Source: Rhodocyclaceae bacterium
GTDB lineage: Bacteria > Pseudomonadota > Gammaproteobacteria > Burkholderiales > Rhodocyclaceae
Direction: 5' to 3'
NCBI GenBank assembly: GCA_028713915.1
Contig: JAQTNK010000003.1
Location: forward strand, 82,775 to 146,774
DNA: 64,000 nucleotides
Shown here in pieces: positions 42,335-51,507 of the stretch. The notes below the pieces were generated by a model, which worked only from the letters and a program-made list of their open reading frames with translations, was not told the DNA's origin and did no database searches. Both the position numbers and the translations under genes were made by a program. Every line of letters starts with the position of its first letter. Position 1 is the stretch's first letter.

Positions 42335-43363
42335 TCATTTCAGCACCTTGGACGACGCCTGCTCGGCATGCCCGCCGAACTCGCCGCGCATGGCCGACAG
42401 CAGTTTGTCGCCGAAGCTCCCTTCGCCGCGCGAACGGAACCGGTCGAACAGCGCGGCGCTGAGTACGGGAGCCGGCACCGCCGTATCGATGGCCGCCTTG
42501 AGCGTCCAGCGGCCTTCGCCCGAATCCGCAACGCGGCCCTGAAACGCCGACAGCTCGGCGTCGCGCAGCAGCGCCTGCGCCGTCAGATCCAGCAGCCACG
42601 AGCGGATCACGCTGCCGCGCCGCCAGACTTCCGCGATCTCGCCGAGGTTCAGGTCGTAGCGATAGGCGTCCGCGTCCTCCAGCGGCGCCGTTTCCGCATC
42701 CGCGCTCCAGGCCGCGCTGCCGCTGTTGGCATGGCGCAGGATATTGAAGCCCTCGGCGTACGCCGCCATGATGCCGTACTCGATGCCGTTATGGACCATC
42801 TTGACGAAGTGCCCGGCGCCGTTCCCGCCGCAGTGCAGATAGCCGCGCTCGGCCGCGCTGCCGGCATCATCCCGCCCCGGCGTTCGCGGCGCCGCGGCGA
42901 TGCCGGGCGCGAGCGCGCTGAAGATCGGGTCGAGGCGCTGCACCACCGCTTGCTCGCCGCCGATCATCAGGCAGAAGCCCTGCGCCAAGCCCCAGATGCC
43001 GCCGCTGGTGCCGACGTCGAGGTAATGGATGCCCGCGGACGCCAGCTGCCTGGCGCGCCGCATGTCGTCGCGATAATGGGAATTGCCGCCGTCGATCAGC
43101 ACGTCGTCGCGCTCCAGATGCGGCGCGACAGCGGCGAGAGTCTGCTCCACGGCTGCCGCCGGAACCATCATCCAGACGCTGCGCGGCCGCGCCAGCCTGG
43201 CGACGAAATCCGCCATCGACGCCGAAGCGACCGCGCCCTCGCCGGCAAGCCGCGCCACGGCATCGGCATCGAGATCATGCACGACGCACTGGTGTCCGGC
43301 CTGCATCAAGCGGCGGCACATATTGGCGCCCATTCGTCCCAAGCCGATCATGCCCAGCTGCAT
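42335..43363 (-). CDS. gnd: 6-phosphogluconate dehydrogenase (decarboxylating)
   Basis: [83 protein letters not shown]. Confidence 0.95.
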   Translation of the reverse strand: MQLGMIGLGRMGANMCRRLMQAGHQCVVHDLDADAVARLAGEGAVASASMADFVARLARPRSVWMMVPAAAVEQTLAAVAPHLERDDVLIDGGNSHYRDDMRRARQLASAGIHYLDVGTSGGIWGLAQGFCLMIGGEQAVVQRLDPIFSALAPGIAAAPRTPGRDDAGSAAERGYLHCGGNGAGHFVKMVHNGIEYGIMAAYAEGFNILRHANSGSAAWSADAETAPLEDADAYRYDLNLGEIAEVWRRGSVIRSWLLDLTAQALLRDAELSAFQGRVADSGEGRWTLKAAIDTAVPAPVLSAALFDRFRSRGEGSFGDKLLSAMRGEFGGHAEQASSKVLK

Positions 43364-43416
43364 GGCTCGCTCCTTTCTACGCGCCCGCCACGGCATGCGC
43401 GCGGTCGCCGGCACCG

Positions 43417-46353
43417 TTACTCGTCATGGGCAATCTCCATGACTTTGCGTTCGATCGCATGGCGCGAAATTCCGTAGCGTTCGAGCAATTCTTCTTGCGT
43501 GCCGGAACGCGGCTCGTCGGCGATGCCGAGTCGATGGACGGGCGCCACCGCACCGAGCGACGCCACGGCGGCAGCCACCGCGTCGCCCAGGCCGGCGTCG
43601 ATCCAATGGTCCTCGACCACGAACAGCGCCCGCGTTTCCCGCGCCGCCCGTGCCAGCGTGTCGGCGTCGATCGGCTTGACCGAATAGGCGTCGATGACGC
43701 GGGTGACGATGCCTTTGCGCTTCAGGCTGTCGTGGGCGGCCAAGGCCTCGTGCACCGTGATGCCGGCGGCGACGATGGTGAACGCATCCCGCGCCGAGGC
43801 ACGCAAGGTCTTGCTGCCGCCGACCGCGAAGGTTTCGCCATTGTCATAAATCATCGCCATCTTGGGGCGGCTGGTGCGCAGGTACACGATGCCGGAAGTG
43901 CGGGCGGCCACCTCGGTGAGGCGCTCGGCGCTGACCGCGTCGCACGGATAGAGGATGGTGCTGCCGTGCACGGCACGGAACAGCGCCAGGTCTTCCAGGC
44001 CCATTTGCGAAGGGCCGTCCGCGCCGATGGAGACGCCGGCGTGGCTGCCGCAAAACACCAGTTGCGGCGGCCGGCTGTGGCCCGCCATGCGGATGAAATC
44101 GGCGGCGCGGGTGAGGAAGCAGGCGAACGTCGAAACGAACGGCAGCTTGCCGCTTGCCGCCAGCCCGAGCCCGGTGCCGACCATGTTCTGCTCGGCGATG
44201 GCACACTCGAAGAAGCGCTCCGGGTAGGCTTCGGCAAACGCCTGGGCGTGGGTCGATTCCTTGACGTCGCCGTCGAGCGCGACCAATTCGGGAACCAGGC
44301 CGCCCAGCTTCTTCAGGGCGCTGCCGTAGGCTTCGCGCGTGGCGACGGACTGATCCGCCCGGTAGGCCAGCGTCAGGCGCGGGAAGTCCCGCGTGCGCGT
44401 GGCCGCCGCGACCGCACCGACGCGGCGTGGCGCGACGCGGAGCGCGATGTCGGCCGCGCCCAGCTCGGCGTAGGCCTGTTCCATCTGGCTGCGGTCGAGG
44501 GGCTTGCCGTGCCAGCCCAGCGCGCCTTCCAGGAACGACACGCCCTTGCCCTTTTCGGTGCGGGCGATGATCGCGGCCGGGCCGGCCTCGCGGGCCCGCT
44601 GCAGCGCATACAGGATGTCCGCCAGGTCGTGGCCATCGATCTCGAAGGTCTTCCAGCCAAACGACTGGAAGCGGCGCGCGAACACCGCGCCATCATGGGC
44701 GTAGGGCGCGGGGCCGCTCTGCGCGAGGCCGTTCACGTCGACGATGGCGACCAGTCCTGACAGGCGCTGCAGCGATGCGAACTGGGCCGCTTCCCAGACC
44801 GAGCCTTCCGAGCACTCGCCGTCGCCCAGCAGGCAGTACACGCGGGCATCGATGCCGTCCAGGCGGTTGGCCAGGGCGATGCCGTTGGCGGCGGCCAAGC
44901 CTTGCCCGAGGGAGCCGGTGGCGACCCGGACCCAGGGATTGTTGGGCGTCGGATGCCCCTCCAGCGGACTGTCGAGGCGACGCAGCGAGAGCAGGTCGTC
45001 GTCGCCGGCGCCGGCCTCGTGGAGGGCGGCCCACCAGATCGGCGCGGCATGGCCTTTGGAGAGGATGAAGCTATCCACGTTGCGCGCCTTGGGGTCGCCG
45101 GGATCCCAGCGCATTTCCCGGAAGAACAGCGCGGCGACGATGTCTGCGCACGACATGCAGGAGGTGGGATGGCCCGATCCCGCCGCCGTGGTCATGGCGA
45201 TCACCTCGCGGCGCAGCTTGCGCGCCATGAGTTCGAGCGGCTGCGTGTCCCCCGCCGCGCGGTAGCGGTCGCGCTTCCTGTCGATGAGTGCGAGCAGGGC
45301 ATCGTAGGCGTCGATGAACTTCTGGACGCCCTCGTTTTCCAGCTGCGCGGCGACGACGCGCAGATCGATGCCGATCCCTTCCAGTTCCTGCATCACGCGG
45401 CGCGCCGCATCGACGCCCTCGGCCACGGTGTCCGCCACCTCGCCGTGATCGGCGAACGCGGCGATGGTCTCTTCCGGCAGGGTGTTGACCGTGTCGGGCC
45501 CGATCAGCGGCTCGACGTACATGACGTCGCGATAGGTGGGATTCTTCGTGCTGGTGCTCGCCCACAGCACGCGCTGCGGCCGGGCGCCGCGTCGCGCCAG
45601 CGCCTGCCAGCGCTCGCCTGCAAGCAGTTCGCGGAAGCTGCGGTAGGTCAGCTTGGCGTTGGCGATGCCCGCCTTGCCGAGCAACGGCGCGGCCTGCGCC
45701 GTCGGGTAATGGCCGAGCAACTGATCGACCAGCACGTCGATGCGGCTGAGGAAGAAGCTCGCCACCGAGGCGACGTTGTCGATCGCCAGACCGGCTTCCA
45801 GGCGCCGCTCCAGCGCTCGCAGGTAAGCCTGTGCCACCGCCAGGTAGCTGTCGATCGCGAAGAGCAGCGTGATGTTGACATTGATGCCGGCGAACAGCAA
45901 CTCCTCCACGGCTCGCACGCCGGCCGCCGTGCCGGGAATCTTGATGAACAGGTTGGGCCGGTCGACCACCGCGCGCAGGCGGCGCGCTTCAGCGATGGAG
46001 CCTTCCGTGTCGTGGGCGAGATGCGGAGAAACCTCGATGCTGACGAAGCCGTCGCGCCCGCCGGAGCGGTCGAACAGCGGCCGCAGGATGTCGCAGGCCG
46101 CGCGCACGTCGGCAGTGGTCAGCGCCTCGTAGATTTCCGCGGCCGTCCGACCGCCGATCGCGGCGCTGCGGACTTGGTCATCGTAGTCGCGGCTGGTGGA
46201 AATCGCCTTGTGGAAGATCGACGGATTCGACGTGACGCCGCCCAGCCCCTCCTCGCCGACCCGCCGCGCCAGCGCGCCGTCGTTGATCATGCGCCGGGTG
46301 AGGTTGTCGATCCAGTAGCTCTGGCCATGCTCGATGAGATGCGAGGGATTCAT
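43417..46353 (-). CDS. Bifunctional transaldolase::transketolase single-polypeptide fusion (978 aa)
   Basis: N-terminal about 365 aa transaldolase (GGVTSNPSIFHKAISTSRDYD, LFIKIPGTAAGVRAVEELLFAGINVNITLLFAIDSY, LWASTSTKNPTYRDVMYVEPLIGPDTVNTLPEETI). C-terminal about 600 aa transketolase (SGHPTSCMSCADIVAALFF, LGDGECSEGSVWEAAQFA, CAIAEQNMVGTGLGLAASGKLPF). No stop codon between them. Confidence 0.93.
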   Translation of the reverse strand: MNPSHLIEHGQSYWIDNLTRRMINDGALARRVGEEGLGGVTSNPSIFHKAISTSRDYDDQVRSAAIGGRTAAEIYEALTTADVRAACDILRPLFDRSGGRDGFVSIEVSPHLAHDTEGSIAEARRLRAVVDRPNLFIKIPGTAAGVRAVEELLFAGINVNITLLFAIDSYLAVAQAYLRALERRLEAGLAIDNVASVASFFLSRIDVLVDQLLGHYPTAQAAPLLGKAGIANAKLTYRSFRELLAGERWQALARRGARPQRVLWASTSTKNPTYRDVMYVEPLIGPDTVNTLPEETIAAFADHGEVADTVAEGVDAARRVMQELEGIGIDLRVVAAQLENEGVQKFIDAYDALLALIDRKRDRYRAAGDTQPLELMARKLRREVIAMTTAAGSGHPTSCMSCADIVAALFFREMRWDPGDPKARNVDSFILSKGHAAPIWWAALHEAGAGDDDLLSLRRLDSPLEGHPTPNNPWVRVATGSLGQGLAAANGIALANRLDGIDARVYCLLGDGECSEGSVWEAAQFASLQRLSGLVAIVDVNGLAQSGPAPYAHDGAVFARRFQSFGWKTFEIDGHDLADILYALQRAREAGPAAIIARTEKGKGVSFLEGALGWHGKPLDRSQMEQAYAELGAADIALRVAPRRVGAVAAATRTRDFPRLTLAYRADQSVATREAYGSALKKLGGLVPELVALDGDVKESTHAQAFAEAYPERFFECAIAEQNMVGTGLGLAASGKLPFVSTFACFLTRAADFIRMAGHSRPPQLVFCGSHAGVSIGADGPSQMGLEDLALFRAVHGSTILYPCDAVSAERLTEVAARTSGIVYLRTSRPKMAMIYDNGETFAVGGSKTLRASARDAFTIVAAGITVHEALAAHDSLKRKGIVTRVIDAYSVKPIDADTLARAARETRALFVVEDHWIDAGLGDAVAAAVASLGAVAPVHRLGIADEPRSGTQEELLERYGISRHAIERKVMEIAHDE

Positions 46354-46785
46354 GGAACGGGTCCTTTGACTGCAAATGCATACGTCATGAACGGGCGCAC
46401 CAGCCACCAACCGCAAGTCACGCCCATCTTTTTGGTGCGCGTTTTCATCGCTTGCCTGGCGTTGTGGACACGAATCCTTGCCGGCGCGTTCCACCGGGTC
46501 GCCCGGTCGACGCTGGGAGGGTCCGTTTGGCCTAAATAGCCGCCGCTGACACGGTGTGGATACCAATCTGCAATGGACGAAGCCGCGACGAGCCGCGCGC
46601 TCGTCGTCTCGGCCATGGCAATCACACGAGAATCCGCCGGCTCTCGACAGCCATGGCGCCCGCCTGCAGCATCGCGGCAATGGCGCGCGCGCCGGGGTTG
46701 CAGCGCCGGCCGCGGCCGCTCGCAGCGGAATCCTGGCGAGCCGTTGGGCAGTCTCGGCCGATATCTTGACGCAGCCGTCCGGCGT

Positions 46786-47532
46786 TCACGTCGTCGCCGG
46801 TTCCTCCTCATCGGCAAGCGTCCAGCCGCTTCCGGCGGCGCCTGCGGCGTTGGCGCTTTGCGGTTGCCACAAGCGAAAGCCGCCGAGAAACGCATCGGCA
46901 TTGTCGCCGCGACGGCTATGCGGCGGCAGGCGCTTCATGCGGGCGACATTGCCGCCGCCCAGCAAGATGTAGTCGGGCAGGAACGCCCGGCGAAAGTCCG
47001 CCACGACATCCTTGACCCGTTTGCGCCACTTGCGGTTTCCCACCCGCTTGCGACCCTGTTCGCCGAGATGGTCCTCGTAGGTGCCTCCCGCGGCGTGGGG
47101 CAAATGTCCCAGTTCCAGCGCCGCGACCACGCCATCGACGATGAGCGCCGAGCCCAGTCCCGTTCCCAGCCCCAGAAAGAGCATCCTGCCGCCGACGTAA
47201 CCGCCGAGTGCCTGCATCGCCGCATCGTTGATCGCCTTGACCGGGCGCCCGAACGCCGCCGGAAAATCGAAGCCGACCCAGCCCGAACCGAGGTTGTGCG
47301 GTTCGCGCGCGATGCTGCCGCCGCGGACCACGCCGGGATAGCCGATCGAGACGGCGTCGAAGTGCCAGTCCTGGGTGAGTTTCAGAATCTTCTGCACCAT
47401 TTGGTCCGGGGTAAGCAGCGGCCCGGACGCGAATCGGACCGGACTCATGTGATCGGTCGCCACGCACTTGACGTGAGAGCCGCCGACGTCGACCACGAGC
47501 ACCTTCACGTCATTCCCCGATCGCCGGCTCAT
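46786..47532 (-). CDS. ppgK: Polyphosphate glucokinase/ROK-type glucokinase
   Basis: VKVLVVDVGGSHVKCVATDH; FDAVSIGYPGVVRGGSIAREPHNLGSGWVGFDF; LGLGTGLGSALIVDGVVAALELGHLPHAAGGTYEDHLG. Confidence 0.8.
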   Translation of the reverse strand: MSRRSGNDVKVLVVDVGGSHVKCVATDHMSPVRFASGPLLTPDQMVQKILKLTQDWHFDAVSIGYPGVVRGGSIAREPHNLGSGWVGFDFPAAFGRPVKAINDAAMQALGGYVGGRMLFLGLGTGLGSALIVDGVVAALELGHLPHAAGGTYEDHLGEQGRKRVGNRKWRKRVKDVVADFRRAFLPDYILLGGGNVARMKRLPPHSRRGDNADAFLGGFRLWQPQSANAAGAAGSGWTLADEEEPATT

Positions 47533-49358
47533 GATGTCCGCGTCACGGCGGCAGGCCGCTCGCCTTGCGCGCTGGCGCGTCTTGCCTGATGGACGGGAAC
47601 GGACAGCAGGCGGGCGGAATTGATCAGCGCCATGTGCGTCAGCGCTTGCGGAAAGTTGCCGAGCATGTGCCGCCCGCGCGTGTCGTATTCCTCTGCCAGC
47701 AGTCCGACGTCGTTCCTCAAGGCCAGCAGCCGCTCGAACAAGGCCTCGCCTTCTTCGCGGCGTCCGCTCAGCACGAGGCTGTCGGCAAGCCAGAACGAAC
47801 AAGGCAGAAACGTGCCTTCGCCCGGCGGCAGCGAATCCACATCGGTTGAGCTCGAATAGCGCAGCACCAGTCCATCGACGACCAGGTTGCGCTCGATGGC
47901 CGCGATGGTGCCGCGCACGCGCGGATCGTCGGCCGGCAGGAAGCCGACCTGGGGAATCAGCAGCAGGCTCGCATCCAGATGCGGCGCGCCATAGGACTGC
48001 ACGAACGTGTTGCGGCGCGCATCGTAGCCTGCGCTGCAGACCTGGGCGTGGATGGCATCGCGCACCTGCCGCCAGCGCTCGACCGGACCATCGAGCCCGA
48101 AGGCCTCGACGTCCTTGACGGCCCGATCGAAGGCCACCCATGCCATCACCTTGGAATGGGTGAAATGGCGGCGCGGACCACGCACTTCCCAGATGCCGTC
48201 GTCGGGCTGCTGCCAGTTCGCTTCCAGGAACGTGAGCAAGGCGACCTGGATGCGCCAGGCCGCCGGCTCCGGTTCCAGGCCGGCGGTCCGCGCCAGGTGC
48301 AAGGTGTCCATCACTTCGCCGTAGACGTCGAGTTGGAATTGCTTCGAGGCGGCATTGCCGATGCGCACCGGCGCCGCGCCGCCATAGCCCGGCAGCCAGC
48401 CCACTTCATATTCGTCGAGGCGCCGCTCGCCCGTGACGCTGTACAGGATCTGCAGATCTTCGGGACAACCGGCCGCCGCGCGCAGCAGCCACTCGCGCCA
48501 GGCCGCGGCTTCCTCGTGGTAGCCGGCGAGCAGCAGCGCGTTCAAGGCGAACGTGGCATCGCGCAGCCAGCAGTAGCGGTAATCCCAGTTGCGCACGCCG
48601 CCCTGCCCCTGCCGCTCGGGCAGCGAAGTCGTCGGCGCCGCGACCATTCCGCCGGTGGGCGCAAAGGTCAGCGCCTTCAGCGTGATCAGCGAGCGCACCA
48701 CGGCATCGCGCCGGCGGCCCTGATAGGTGCAACGCGCCGACCATGCCCGCCACTCGCTTTCCGTTGCCGCCAGCGCCGGCTCCGGGTCGATGGCTGGCTG
48801 GGGCGCCTCGTGAGACGGGCGATAGTTGAGCGAGAACGGGATTCGCTCGCCCTGACTGACGCAAAATTCGGCGACGGTCTTCATGTCTTCGCCGCGCAGG
48901 GCAACGGTCGTGCACAGTTCCAGCATGTCCGGCCCGGCGATCGCCAGCAGCGTGTCGCCCGCGCGCCGCACCCACGGCACCACGGCGCCATAGTCGAAGC
49001 GAATGACGAGTTCCATGCGCATGGCCACGCGCCCGCTCACGCCTTCGACGATGCGCAGCACATCCCGGCGCTCGCTCGACAGCGGCATGCAGTCGATCAG
49101 GCGCACGCTGCCTTCGCTCGTCGCGAACTCGGTTTCCAGAATCAGCGTGTCGTCGCGGTACCTGCGCCGGATGCCGCGCACCGCCGCGACGGGGGCGATC
49201 TGCCAGCGTCCGTGCCGGGGCTCGCCCAGCAACGCCGCGAAGCACGCGCCCGAATCGATGCGCGGAAAGCACAGCCAGTCGATGGAGCCGTCGCGACCGA
49301 CCAACGCCGCGCTGTGGCAATCGGCGATGAGCGCGTAATCTTCAATCGGAAGCGCCAT
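47529..49358 (-). CDS. Glycoside hydrolase family 15 protein (glucoamylase/trehalase-like)
   Basis: MALPIEDYALIADCHSAALVGRDGSIDWLCFPRIDSGACFAALLG; GVRNWDYRYCWLRDATFALNALLLAGYHEEAAAWREWL; stop overlaps the ppgK start (ATGA). Confidence 0.93.
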   Translation of the reverse strand: MALPIEDYALIADCHSAALVGRDGSIDWLCFPRIDSGACFAALLGEPRHGRWQIAPVAAVRGIRRRYRDDTLILETEFATSEGSVRLIDCMPLSSERRDVLRIVEGVSGRVAMRMELVIRFDYGAVVPWVRRAGDTLLAIAGPDMLELCTTVALRGEDMKTVAEFCVSQGERIPFSLNYRPSHEAPQPAIDPEPALAATESEWRAWSARCTYQGRRRDAVVRSLITLKALTFAPTGGMVAAPTTSLPERQGQGGVRNWDYRYCWLRDATFALNALLLAGYHEEAAAWREWLLRAAAGCPEDLQILYSVTGERRLDEYEVGWLPGYGGAAPVRIGNAASKQFQLDVYGEVMDTLHLARTAGLEPEPAAWRIQVALLTFLEANWQQPDDGIWEVRGPRRHFTHSKVMAWVAFDRAVKDVEAFGLDGPVERWRQVRDAIHAQVCSAGYDARRNTFVQSYGAPHLDASLLLIPQVGFLPADDPRVRGTIAAIERNLVVDGLVLRYSSSTDVDSLPPGEGTFLPCSFWLADSLVLSGRREEGEALFERLLALRNDVGLLAEEYDTRGRHMLGNFPQALTHMALINSARLLSVPVHQARRASAQGERPAAVTRTS

Positions 49359-49782
49359 GGGCAAACCCGGAGTCAAACCCGGAGTGGCGCCAGCGGCCGT
49401 CTCGTCCCGCCGGCCGACACGCCTGAACCCGCTTGTGTTTTTCGTCGTGCACAGCCCCATCTCCTCCATCGACTGGCGGGCCTATCGCAAGCCACACAAT
49501 CCTCCGCACCCATGGTTCGGGATCACAGCAACCGGCAGTCGCATCAAGGCCGCGGCGCAAATCTCCGTGCCGCATCCTCGGCCAGCGTACATTGGACGCT
49601 CGCCGGGCAATTGCGGTTCCAGGACGATTCGCGGCAGGAATCGGCGAAACGGAATGCGAGGCGATTCATCGGCGCCACCATTGCCCGGATGCGATCGATG
49701 CGAAGGATCGGAACGGCGGCGCCGCAGGCTTGGCGCAGAAAAGAAAAAGGCCGCCACGAGGCAGCCTGATTCTTCGATTCTT

Positions 49783-49830
49783 TGGTGGGCGGTACTGGTT
49801 TCGAACCAGTGACCCCTGCCGTGTGAAGGC
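49783..49830 (-). other. Truncated tRNA-Val(CAC) 3' half: prophage attachment-site remnant
   Basis: Minus strand GCC TTCACAC GGCAG GGGTC ACTGG TTCGAAA CCAGT ACCGCCC A CCA: anticodon loop with CAC, T-arm, acceptor 3' strand and CCA. No pairing 5' acceptor (GGGCGGT) or D-arm upstream. Confidence 0.8.
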
Positions 49831-49993
49831 GTCTGCGCGCTCCTGCACGGCATCGTAACCCGCCTGGTTGGCGGCTATGGCGATCACGGCACACTGCTGA
49901 TTTTCACCGTATTACACCGATTTTGCACCGGCCCTGGAGACGGCATCGCGCGCAGCCGCAGCGTAGCGCAGTAGGTCCGAAGAATCCCCGACC

Positions 49994-50509
49994 TCATTTC
50001 ACTGCCCTGGCGTAGTCGTAGGCTTTACGGTAATCGTCGTTGAGCTCGTCGCAGTCTGCAGCGAGTCGTCGAAGATTTGCTGCAAGCGCGTCTGGAAGCT
50101 GTACGGTCGCGGCGGTGCCATCGCCGGCGGCGTCGGTGCCGGCGCCTGTGGTGCAGCCACCACCAAGCCCACTTCTTCCACTTTGCTCGGGCTTGAACCG
50201 CAGGCCGACGCCAGCATACTTGCGGCGCAGATCATCAGTAGCCTTCCGATTGTCTTCACGCTGTTTCTCCAGGTTGGTCTTGAGTTGATCGCGCTCGGCC
50301 ATCAGCGCGAGGTTATCGGCGTTGTCCTTGGCCAGGATCTCCGCGGCGTCGACCTTTTGCTTTTCGAGCGCGCGGTTGATGGTGTCGAACTGCGCCTGGT
50401 CGGCGACGGCTTGTTCGGCGACGCCGTTCTTGTGCCCGAACATCTCGCCGCCGATGAGGCAGCCGGCGAGCGCCAAGACGACGGCGAGAATGATCCAGGG
50501 GTTCGGCAT
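49994..50509 (-). CDS. Rz-like i-spanin (DUF2514-like)
   Basis: N-terminal TM MPNPWIILAVVLALAGCLIGGEMFGHKNG then a coiled-coil-rich periplasmic region; lies next to the endolysin. Confidence 0.7.
   Translation of the reverse strand: MPNPWIILAVVLALAGCLIGGEMFGHKNGVAEQAVADQAQFDTINRALEKQKVDAAEILAKDNADNLALMAERDQLKTNLEKQREDNRKATDDLRRKYAGVGLRFKPEQSGRSGLGGGCTTGAGTDAAGDGTAATVQLPDALAANLRRLAADCDELNDDYRKAYDYARAVK
49999..50259 (-). CDS. Rz1-like o-spanin lipoprotein embedded in Rz in another frame
   Basis: MKTIGRLLMICAASMLASACGSSPSKVEEVGLVVAAPQAPAPTPPAMAPPRPYSF: lipobox LASAC and a proline-rich segment, wholly inside the Rz coordinates. Confidence 0.75.
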   Translation of the reverse strand: MKTIGRLLMICAASMLASACGSSPSKVEEVGLVVAAPQAPAPTPPAMAPPRPYSFQTRLQQIFDDSLQTATSSTTITVKPTTTPGQ

Positions 50510-50510
50510 G

Positions 50511-50738
50511 TCAACTCCAGGCCCCAAAGACCGCGCCCAGGCGATATAGGCAATAGCCGGCACCGCAGAGAAACACGATGCCGCCCACCGGGATTAGCGG
50601 CAGATAGGAACCGCCGCGCCCCTCGGGATCTGCCGCCGCCACCAACCCGGCGCCGGCGACGACGAATCCCACCACCATGGCAACCAGGGCCAGGACGATG
50701 AACCAGTTGATCGTCAGGCTGAATGCAAACGTGCTCAT
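50511..50738 (-). CDS. Small phage membrane protein (two TM)
   Basis: MSTFAFSLTINWFIVLALVAMVVGFVVAGAGLVAAADPEGRGGSYLPLIPVGGIVFLCGAGYCLYRLGAVFGAWS. Confidence 0.55.
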   Translation of the reverse strand: MSTFAFSLTINWFIVLALVAMVVGFVVAGAGLVAAADPEGRGGSYLPLIPVGGIVFLCGAGYCLYRLGAVFGAWS

Positions 50739-51262
50739 GCCAGTACCTCCATCGCTTGGTCATAAAAGGCGAGACGCTCGGCCTCGCCGTTGAGTCCGCC
50801 GTTGATGCGGCGGGTGATGTGCTCGAAGTCGCCGCGATCGGCGAGGTCGTTGAGCCCGTGCGTCGACCAGAACCAGGCGGCTGACAGCGCGGCGTATTGC
50901 GGCTCCTCGAGGCGCTCCGGCTCCTCGAGGAGCAGGCCGCGATCGCGGAACAGCGACTCGCTGCAATCGGCGTAGTTTTTCCGGCCGGTGATCTGGATCA
51001 GGCCGCGGCCCTTGTAGCGCTGGCCGTCGCCCGGCTGGGTGTTGCCGAGATCCGCGCGCCCTTCGTAGGCGGCGCCGCTGGCCAGCTCGCGGACGTAGCG
51101 CAGGCTGCCCGACTCGTGGGCGATCTGCGCCAGGAACGCGGCCTGACGCGCCGGCGTGGTGATGCCGTAGGCGGTCATGGCCTGGTTGATCGGATCGAGG
51201 AAGAGCGCGCCGCGGGCCTGGCCAGCGGCGGGGATGATCTGCAGCAGTTGATCGAGCGTCAT
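50735..51262 (-). CDS. Glycoside hydrolase family 19 (chitinase-like) endolysin
   Basis: ARQAAFLAQIAHESGSLRYVRELASGAAYEGRADLGNTQPGDGQRYKGRGLIQITGRKNYADCS: lysozyme-like GH19 motif. Confidence 0.9.
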   Translation of the reverse strand: MTLDQLLQIIPAAGQARGALFLDPINQAMTAYGITTPARQAAFLAQIAHESGSLRYVRELASGAAYEGRADLGNTQPGDGQRYKGRGLIQITGRKNYADCSESLFRDRGLLLEEPERLEEPQYAALSAAWFWSTHGLNDLADRGDFEHITRRINGGLNGEAERLAFYDQAMEVLA

Positions 51263-51507
51263 GAGTAAAGCCTCCGCCTGTCGAATGAAATGAGACCGGC
51301 GATGCCGGCCAGGAGCAGCAGCGGGCCGTGCGGCCACGCCGCGGCGACGCCGAGCGAGCCGCCACCGATCGCGGCGACGGACAGCGTCAGGGCGACGAAG
51401 CGCCAGCGCGCGCCTTGCCAGCGATGCACGTTGAGGCGTGCAGCCAGGCAGATGCAGTGCACGAGTATCACCAGCGAGAGCAGCGCAGACAGGATGGCGG
51501 CGATCAT
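51259..51507 (-). CDS. Small phage membrane protein, holin candidate
   Basis: MIAAILSALLSLVILVHCICLAARLN...WRFVALTLSVAAIGGGSLGVAAAWPHGPLLLLAGIAGLISF: three TM segments, adjacent to the endolysin. Confidence 0.55.
   Translation of the reverse strand: MIAAILSALLSLVILVHCICLAARLNVHRWQGARWRFVALTLSVAAIGGGSLGVAAAWPHGPLLLLAGIAGLISFDRRRLYS

Noticed and set aside
49366-49390. Short tandem repeat aaacccggagt x2 upstream of the GH15 gene
   Set aside because: Two copies of about 12 bp only; not distinguishable from chance.
49783-49865. A full-length tRNA-Val gene
   Set aside because: Upstream sequence (GGCGGGTTACGATGCC...) does not pair with the acceptor 3' strand ACCGCCC and has no GCTC/GAGC D-stem, so only a 3' fragment is supported.
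49666-49887. 73-aa minus ORF MIAIAANQAGYDAVQERADAFTRQG...
   Set aside because: Runs through the tRNA fragment and across the att junction; probably fortuitous.
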